Assembly (NCBI GenBank): GCA_003170935.1
Contig: PMYA01000062.1
Coordinates: forward strand, 1-14,892
Length of the DNA: 14,892 nucleotides
Reading direction: 5' to 3'
From: Methanobacteriota archaeon
Lineage (GTDB): Archaea; Halobacteriota; Bog-38; Methanoflorentales; Methanoflorentaceae
Below are positions 11,631 to 14,892 of this stretch, piece by piece. Position numbers and translations under genes: made by a program. Each line of letters starts with the position of its first letter. Positions within the stretch are counted from its first letter, which is position 1. Below the pieces are notes generated by a model, which worked only from the letters and a program-made list of their open reading frames with translations, searched no databases and was not told where the DNA came from.

Positions 11631-12189
11631 TCGCTGTCGTTGGCACCATTACGTGAATGTACGCCGTTGCTGTTGACGGCTCGTATTGTGCATTACCTGC
11701 AAAGCTTGCGGTGACTGCGTGTTGTCCGAGTGACATGCCGGCTGTGGGAAAGTTAAACACCATTGATACGTCGCAACCGCTTACTGCTGGGAATGCGGCC
11801 GCCATTCCTGATGGCCCACCTTCAACAGAAACGCTGGCAGTAAGTCCGTTAAGGCAAATCTGCTTTCCTTGTGCATATATGCCAAACGATACGCCAGACG
11901 TCGTGCCTAGCGGACTGCCAACCGGGATGACCTGCCAAGATATCACTGTCGGTACTTGAGACACGGGTGTCGGTGTCGGTGTCGTCGACGGCGCTGGTGT
12001 TGGTGTTGGCGTAGGAACGATGGAAGGCGACGGCGTTGCCGAAGCAGAAGTCGTAGTATTTGCTGTCGTTGATGCTGCTTGTGATGCGTTGCCTGCCGCT
12101 TGGTTGCTGCTAGTTGGTGATGTGCAACCCGCTATTGATAACGATGCAACCATCACCAGCACGATGATAGCTAACAACTTTTTTATCAT
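11620..12189 (-). CDS. Secreted lipoprotein with Thr/Pro linker and Ig-like domain
   Basis: 189 residues from ATG12189, with a six-G SD in the leader. The N-terminus MIKKLLAIIVLVMVASLSIAGC is a lipoprotein signal with lipobox IAGC (Cys22 would carry the lipid). Residues 23-80 are a Ser/Thr/Ala/Pro linker with TPTPTP repeats, as in many methanogen surface proteins. Residues 80-189 form a beta-rich domain with SGVSFGIYAQGKQICLNGLT, an internal Cys pair, and HAVTASFAGNAQYEPSTA, the typical end of bacterial-type Ig-like domains ('ti tAsysGd..y.pSta'). It is probably anchored on the outer face of the membrane as an adhesion or envelope component. No recognisable enzymatic motif. Confidence 0.85.
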   Translation of the reverse strand: MIKKLLAIIVLVMVASLSIAGCTSPTSSNQAAGNASQAASTTANTTTSASATPSPSIVPTPTPTPAPSTTPTPTPVSQVPTVISWQVIPVGSPLGTTSGVSFGIYAQGKQICLNGLTASVSVEGGPSGMAAAFPAVSGCDVSMVFNFPTAGMSLGQHAVTASFAGNAQYEPSTATAYIHVMVPTTATAS

Positions 12190-12330
12190 ATTGTCGCCCC
12201 CCTTGACGAATCAAAAGCGTAAAACGGCGGCGTGACAGCTTAAAGATTGTCGTTCGCCGCGCACATTGATACGTCGAAAAATTTGGTTTAGCGCACTCGC
12301 CAGCCGAATCACGAGGGTCATATCGTTGTT

Positions 12331-12403
12331 TTGGGAAGTTTCACTTAACAAAAGAACTGTTTGACAAGTATGATTTCCCAAAGTCTATTTAACAACCTTT
12401 AAA
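12331..12403 (+). promoter_or_regulatory. Promoter region of the zinc-ribbon gene with TTGGGAA/TTCCCAA half-sites
   Basis: A TATA-like CTTTAAA lies at 12397-12403, about 85 nt before ATG12486. TTGGGAA (12331-12337) and TTCCCAA (12375-12381) form a spaced dyad just upstream of it. These are the same half-sites as in front of tbp. No gene is seen in 12190-12485. Confidence 0.35.
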
Positions 12404-12485
12404 CCATCCAGGAAGTACAGTGTACAGGTTAAAACAATGGCGACACGTTGCCTCAATGGAGACAACGCTGTCAGGGGGGATTCTT

Positions 12486-13058
12486 ATGGCTGACACAAAC
12501 TTTAAATTCTGTACGGCCTGTGGTCGCAAAGTCGCTTTAAACGCGCAGTTCTGTGCAGGGTGCAGCGCTGATTTAAGTGGAGGTGGCGATAAGATACTGG
12601 GCTGTATCGATAATACAAGCACGAGGGGGAGCAGCAGAACATCGTTGGTATTCACGACTAACCGAATTATTGTGGCCGAAACTGAGAGTTCGGCTATGGA
12701 ACTTCTTAGTACTGGGTTTGTTACAAGACCGTTGGCCGGTCTCGCGCGGGGCAAGACGGAGCGCGAATTTCGCACTTCAAACCCAGAAGAGATTCTTGGT
12801 GCAAATAAAAAAAATTATGCCATACCGTATTCCGAGATTACACAATTGCGGGTAAGAAAGCCGACTGGAAGCTGGACGCGCGGCCTAAAACACGGGGGGG
12901 TTACCTTGGCTACGAGACTAGAAGAAAAAGCGTTTAAACTCATTGGCTCAGGCGTCACGACATCACAGTATTTAAAAGAGACGGAAAAAACACTTGAATT
13001 TCTACCAAAGCTTAAACAAGGCAACCGATTGGGTCAAAGACTGATAATAGAAAACTGA
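12486..13058 (+). CDS. Zinc-ribbon protein with PH-like domain
   Basis: 190 residues. ATG12486 is chosen because a strong SD (AGGGGGGA, about 12472-12480) precedes it; the frame is open 22 codons further up. It opens with a zinc ribbon FCTACGRKVALNAQFCAGC (Cys 9, 12, 23, 26). Residues about 40-175 look like a bacterial/archaeal PH-type domain: the strand SLVFTTNRIIVAE, a loop region, YAIPYSEITQLRVRKP, GVTLATRLEEKAFKLIG, and a C-terminal helix (KETEKTLEFLPKL). Similar zinc-ribbon plus PH proteins are common in methanogens and of unknown role. There is no membrane segment. It is on the same strand as the TPR gene, 78 nt apart. Confidence 0.8.
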   Translation: MADTNFKFCTACGRKVALNAQFCAGCSADLSGGGDKILGCIDNTSTRGSSRTSLVFTTNRIIVAETESSAMELLSTGFVTRPLAGLARGKTEREFRTSNPEEILGANKKNYAIPYSEITQLRVRKPTGSWTRGLKHGGVTLATRLEEKAFKLIGSGVTTSQYLKETEKTLEFLPKLKQGNRLGQRLIIEN

Positions 13059-13136
13059 AGGCAAATAAGTGAGCCCGTCTCCAAGATGGCTTCACACGCG
13101 ACGCAATTGCAAGCAGCAAACAGCGCTACCTTTTGA

Positions 13137-13610
13137 ATGTACTTCTTACGGCAAAAAACAAAGGTTAGCGGCCCCGCCAGGTTCAAATCGGACAAAGCAC
13201 CAACGCAGAAAGCGTCTGCTGACGAGTGGGTGAACAAAGGAGCTGTGCTCGTAAAGTCACGCCACCCCCAAGAAGCGCTTCAATGCTTCGATAAGGCGCT
13301 TGAGATCGATCCGAAGGATGTTATCGTGTGGACGAACAAAGGGCTCGCGCTTGGCCTGTTAGGCCGCCACCGGGAGGCGATTCAATGCTTCGATAAGGCG
13401 CTCGAGATCGATCCGAAGAACGCATTTGCACAACGCGTCAAACACAAGATCATGTTTACACAACGCCGTCTGAACGGTCGCGTATCCATCCTTCTTTTTT
13501 CATCTGCAACAAAAACCTCTAGTGAGTGGCCACATAAGCAGCATCAGCTACGAGTCCTCACTCAGCACCGCCTGCACCTTCTTCTTTGTCACGTCCAGCA
13601 ACTACCTTAG
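13137..13610 (+). CDS. TPR-repeat protein with degenerate C-terminal part
   Basis: A TGA immediately precedes ATG13137 in frame. Residues 1-27 are basic and unstructured. Two TPRs follow: ADEWVNKGAVLVKSRHPQEA (about 28-61) and VWTNKGLALGLLGRHREAIQ (about 62-95), each ending CFDKALEIDPK. TPRs are protein-protein interaction helices. After about residue 110 the reading becomes unlike protein. A neighbouring frame from about 13535 reads ASATSPHSAPPAPSSLSRPA, a plausible Ala/Pro linker, so a frameshift near 13530 is likely and the real protein may differ after the repeats. There is no SD. It follows the zinc-ribbon gene; zinc ribbons and TPRs often occur together in archaeal scaffolding proteins. 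Confidence 0.65.
   Translation: MYFLRQKTKVSGPARFKSDKAPTQKASADEWVNKGAVLVKSRHPQEALQCFDKALEIDPKDVIVWTNKGLALGLLGRHREAIQCFDKALEIDPKNAFAQRVKHKIMFTQRRLNGRVSILLFSSATKTSSEWPHKQHQLRVLTQHRLHLLLCHVQQLP
13279..13418 (+). repeat. DNA-level tandem repeat in the TPR gene
   Basis: A 38-nt segment at 13279-13316 recurs at 13381-13418 with one mismatch. The period is 102 nt, exactly one 34-residue TPR. The copies are more alike than the rest of each repeat, which suggests recent duplication or gene conversion. Confidence 0.7.
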
Positions 13611-13691
13611 CTGCTGAAAATCTTGTCGGCTTGTGTTCTGCCGCAGTAGCTTAGTTTGAGATGGAGTGGAGTTTGAGTTTTTGCTGGTTTG

Positions 13692-13840
13692 TCAGGAAAT
13701 GATGAGTTCAACGTCCTTCCAATATTGCATATACATCATAGACGTGTTCTGGCAACGGATGTTTGTAGTGCCGCCAAGAACTCCTCAAACCCCATGTGTG
13801 AGAATGTACGCTCGGTTAGATCTATCCCATTGAACGGCAT
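13692..13840 (-). pseudogene. Short unknown protein, apparently frameshifted
   Basis: From ATG13840 the minus strand reads MPFNGIDLTERTFSHMGFEE and FLAALQTSVA. It then shifts by one base at about 13751 to continue QNTSMMYMQYWKDVELIIS and TGA at 13692. Without the shift the frame stops a few codons later. Adding one C (GCCAGA to GCCCAGA) joins the two halves into a 49-residue protein with normal composition. The family is unknown. It lies 62 nt downstream of the dehydrogenase fragment on the same strand. The 13611-13691 stretch shows nothing. Confidence 0.3.
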
Positions 13841-13901
13841 CACCGCACGGTTCCCAGAACTTTCTGAGATCGCTTAGAGCAAAATGAGTAAGCTTTCTTA
13901 T

Positions 13902-14495
13902 TTATGCTGTTTTAGTGATTTCCTCTAGTACGCGTACGACCACCGCAAAGTCTACGTCTAGCTTCCGTGCCATACCGATAGCACTAACCTGCTGTGCGGC
14001 TGCAGTTGCAGGCATCGGGGTATTTGTATTGTGCGCTTGTTCCAAAATAAGGCCGTAATCTTTATACATATTGGCAAGAGAAAAAGTAACCGGGTAGTCA
14101 TTAGCTAGAGCATTTTGCATCTTCGCCTTTTGAGCTGGCGATGCTACGGCCGTATCACCAAGCACTTCTATCATTTTGTCCTTACTCATGCCCATTCTTT
14201 GGCCCAAAAGTAGCGCTTCCGCGAGAGCTTGAGCACCCAAACCCAAGAGCGTATTAATAACCAGCTTCATGCGTGATCCATTGCCAGCAGGTCCTAGGTA
14301 GTAAACAGTTTTACCTATAGCACTAAAGATTGGCTTGGCATCATTAAATAGCTCTTTCTCTCCCCCAACCAATACTATCAACTGGGCTGACTCAGCTTGT
14401 GGGGCACTCCCAGAGACAGGAGCATCGAGAAAGTGAGCTTTTTTGCTTTTGCTGGCGTGAGCTGGCTTTGCAACCCAAGAAGGGGACGTATACGG
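13902..14495 (-). pseudogene. C-terminal part of a 3-hydroxyisobutyrate-dehydrogenase-family enzyme
   Basis: The minus frame open from 14495 to the stop at 13902 reads SPSWVAKPAHASKSKKAHFL and DAPVSGSAPQAE, then LIVLVGGEKELF, GPAGNGSRMKLVINTLLG, and a helical C-terminal domain ending EEITKTA. DAPVSGS is the substrate-binding signature and the Lys in SRMKLVIN is the catalytic lysine of beta-hydroxyacid dehydrogenases (3-hydroxyisobutyrate, tartronate semialdehyde or glyoxylate reductases). The NAD(P)-binding Rossmann domain with its GxGxxG, about 100 residues, is absent: a TAG stands at 14496-14498. A TTG at 14381 could start a shorter form but would also lack the cofactor site, so an active enzyme is unlikely. 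An ATG at 14505 in another frame reads MRIAVY, reminiscent of the first Rossmann strand, hinting at an internal deletion. Confidence 0.75.
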
Positions 14496-14515
14496 CTATT
14501 CTCATTTTCAAAATC

Positions 14516-14523
14516 ATATATAA
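14516..14523 (-). promoter_or_regulatory. TATA box upstream of the dehydrogenase remnant
   Basis: TTTATATATG on the minus strand, within 30 nt of where the remnant frame opens. It probably is the original promoter of the dehydrogenase gene, retained after most of the N-terminal domain was lost. Confidence 0.4.
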
Positions 14524-14664
14524 ATCCCACATACGGGGCCGTTGCGGTACATTTTGGCGCAACTCTGTAAAGACGTAGCACAGTGACGATAACGCAACAA
14601 TCTTTCTTGGGGCTTCACACATGAGAGGCCCATGGTCTGTCCAGGGCTCCTGTCTTGCGGGTTC

Positions 14665-14683
14665 GGAGCCTGTATTAGGCTCC
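14665..14683. terminator. Perfect hairpin GGAGCCT-GTATT-AGGCTCC
   Basis: A 7-bp stem with a 5-nt loop, 46 nt downstream of the ACR3 tail stop on the minus strand. A second hairpin (TACATAGC/GCTATGTA, 14709-14735) overlaps that stop. Together they may terminate the ACR3 transcript. Neither has a clear T-run on the minus strand. Confidence 0.35.
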
Positions 14684-14728
14684 GCTTGCTTGTTGGATTC
14701 TCTTCTAGTACATAGCGCTGCTTAAGAG

Positions 14729-14892
14729 CTATGTAGCATCACCAGTAGGGCTGAAGTAGCGTGTAGAAAACCACAGAGCAACGTTGACCAAGCTTAGATA
14801 ATGGGTACTCCAATCAACGGCCCTATGACAGCGGCAACCGCCTGCCCCGAACCGATGCCAAGGACCGCCACGGCGACCGCTATCGCGAGCTC
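14729..14892 (-). pseudogene. acr3: C-terminus of ACR3-family arsenite efflux transporter, frameshifted
   Basis: From the window edge the minus strand reads ELAIAVAVAVLGIGSGQAVA, then AVIGPLIGVPII and TAA at 14794-14796. This is the last conserved membrane segment of ACR3 transporters, which typically reads NNFELAIAVAVA...SGxAFAAVIGPLVEVPVLI and then GLVNVALWF. The next frame continues without a gap as SLVNVALWFSTRYFSPTGDA, ending in TAG at 14729. Adding one base in ATCTAAGC (for example ATCTTAAGC) restores one frame, so the stop at 14794 is due to a single-base loss. ACR3 exports arsenite across the cytoplasmic membrane using proton-motive force. The rest lies beyond the window, so other arsenic genes may follow. 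Confidence 0.75.

Noticed and set aside
12389..12775. 128-aa minus-strand frame over the zinc-ribbon gene
   Set aside because: Antisense of the Cys-rich zinc-ribbon coding sequence, which has a strong SD and a clear motif on the plus strand.
13279..13418. CRISPR-like or intergenic repeat
   Set aside because: The 102-nt period equals one TPR motif inside a coding region, so it is a protein repeat. No CRISPR array is seen anywhere in the window.

Overview
The window looks like an accessory, partly decaying stretch of an archaeal chromosome, probably from a methanogen of the Methanocellales/Methanosarcinales type. The firmest evidence is a complete TATA-box-binding protein gene on the minus strand at 10831-11391, preceded by a textbook archaeal TATA box. 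Supporting evidence is a lipoprotein with a Thr/Pro linker, a LytS-type 5TM receptor, A/T-rich TATA-like promoters, and three copies of a small domain with the core 'IRLP...GxxAFLxV'. The genus is an inference. There are no rRNA genes, no CRISPR array and no complete mobile-element recombinase.

Layout. 1-1600: the end of a small IRLP-domain gene (minus), a small secreted protein with a self-complementary Shine-Dalgarno leader, and a stand-alone 5TM-LytS receptor. 1655-1790: a tiny membrane-protein reading frame interrupted by TAG. 1838-3440: a 58-nt repeat, then a compact cassette of small genes with different codon style (159-aa unknown, 55-aa zinc ribbon, a 17-aa peptide joined by TAATG to a 55-aa protein), meeting the broken C-terminal end of an anchored surface protein. 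3581-6496 (minus): a SABATH-like carboxyl methyltransferase and an orphan, C-terminally truncated type III Mod-like adenine methyltransferase whose end runs into a frameshifted IRLP domain. 6725-8843 (plus): a beta-CASP/RNase J-like metallo-beta-lactamase nuclease and a protein that may have a uracil-DNA-glycosylase-like fold, followed by the second copy of the 58-nt repeat. 9121-10616: a small LSm-like protein, an overlapping convergent 2-TM membrane protein, the third IRLP-domain gene with a coiled coil, and a tRNA-Val(GAC) 3'-half on the minus strand that marks a likely integration boundary, followed by an unknown gene broken by TGA. 10831-13610: housekeeping-like genes (TBP, lipoprotein, zinc-ribbon/PH-like protein, TPR protein). 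13692-14892 (minus): broken genes, namely a short unknown, the C-terminal domain of a 3-hydroxyisobutyrate-dehydrogenase-type enzyme, and the C-terminus of an ACR3 arsenite transporter.

How it fits together. The divergent modification methylase and MBL nuclease/UDG-like pair, enclosed by a repeated 58-nt sequence and next to a tRNA-derived att remnant, look like cargo of one or more integrated elements. A striking overall pattern is that several reading frames, and the T-loop of the tRNA fragment, are each restored by adding one base, while two others carry in-frame stops. Either the region is a gene graveyard or the assembly has single-base deletion errors; raw reads would decide. No confirmed new system is claimed. 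The best candidates are the methylase/MBL/UDG-like set and the dispersed IRLP-domain family.
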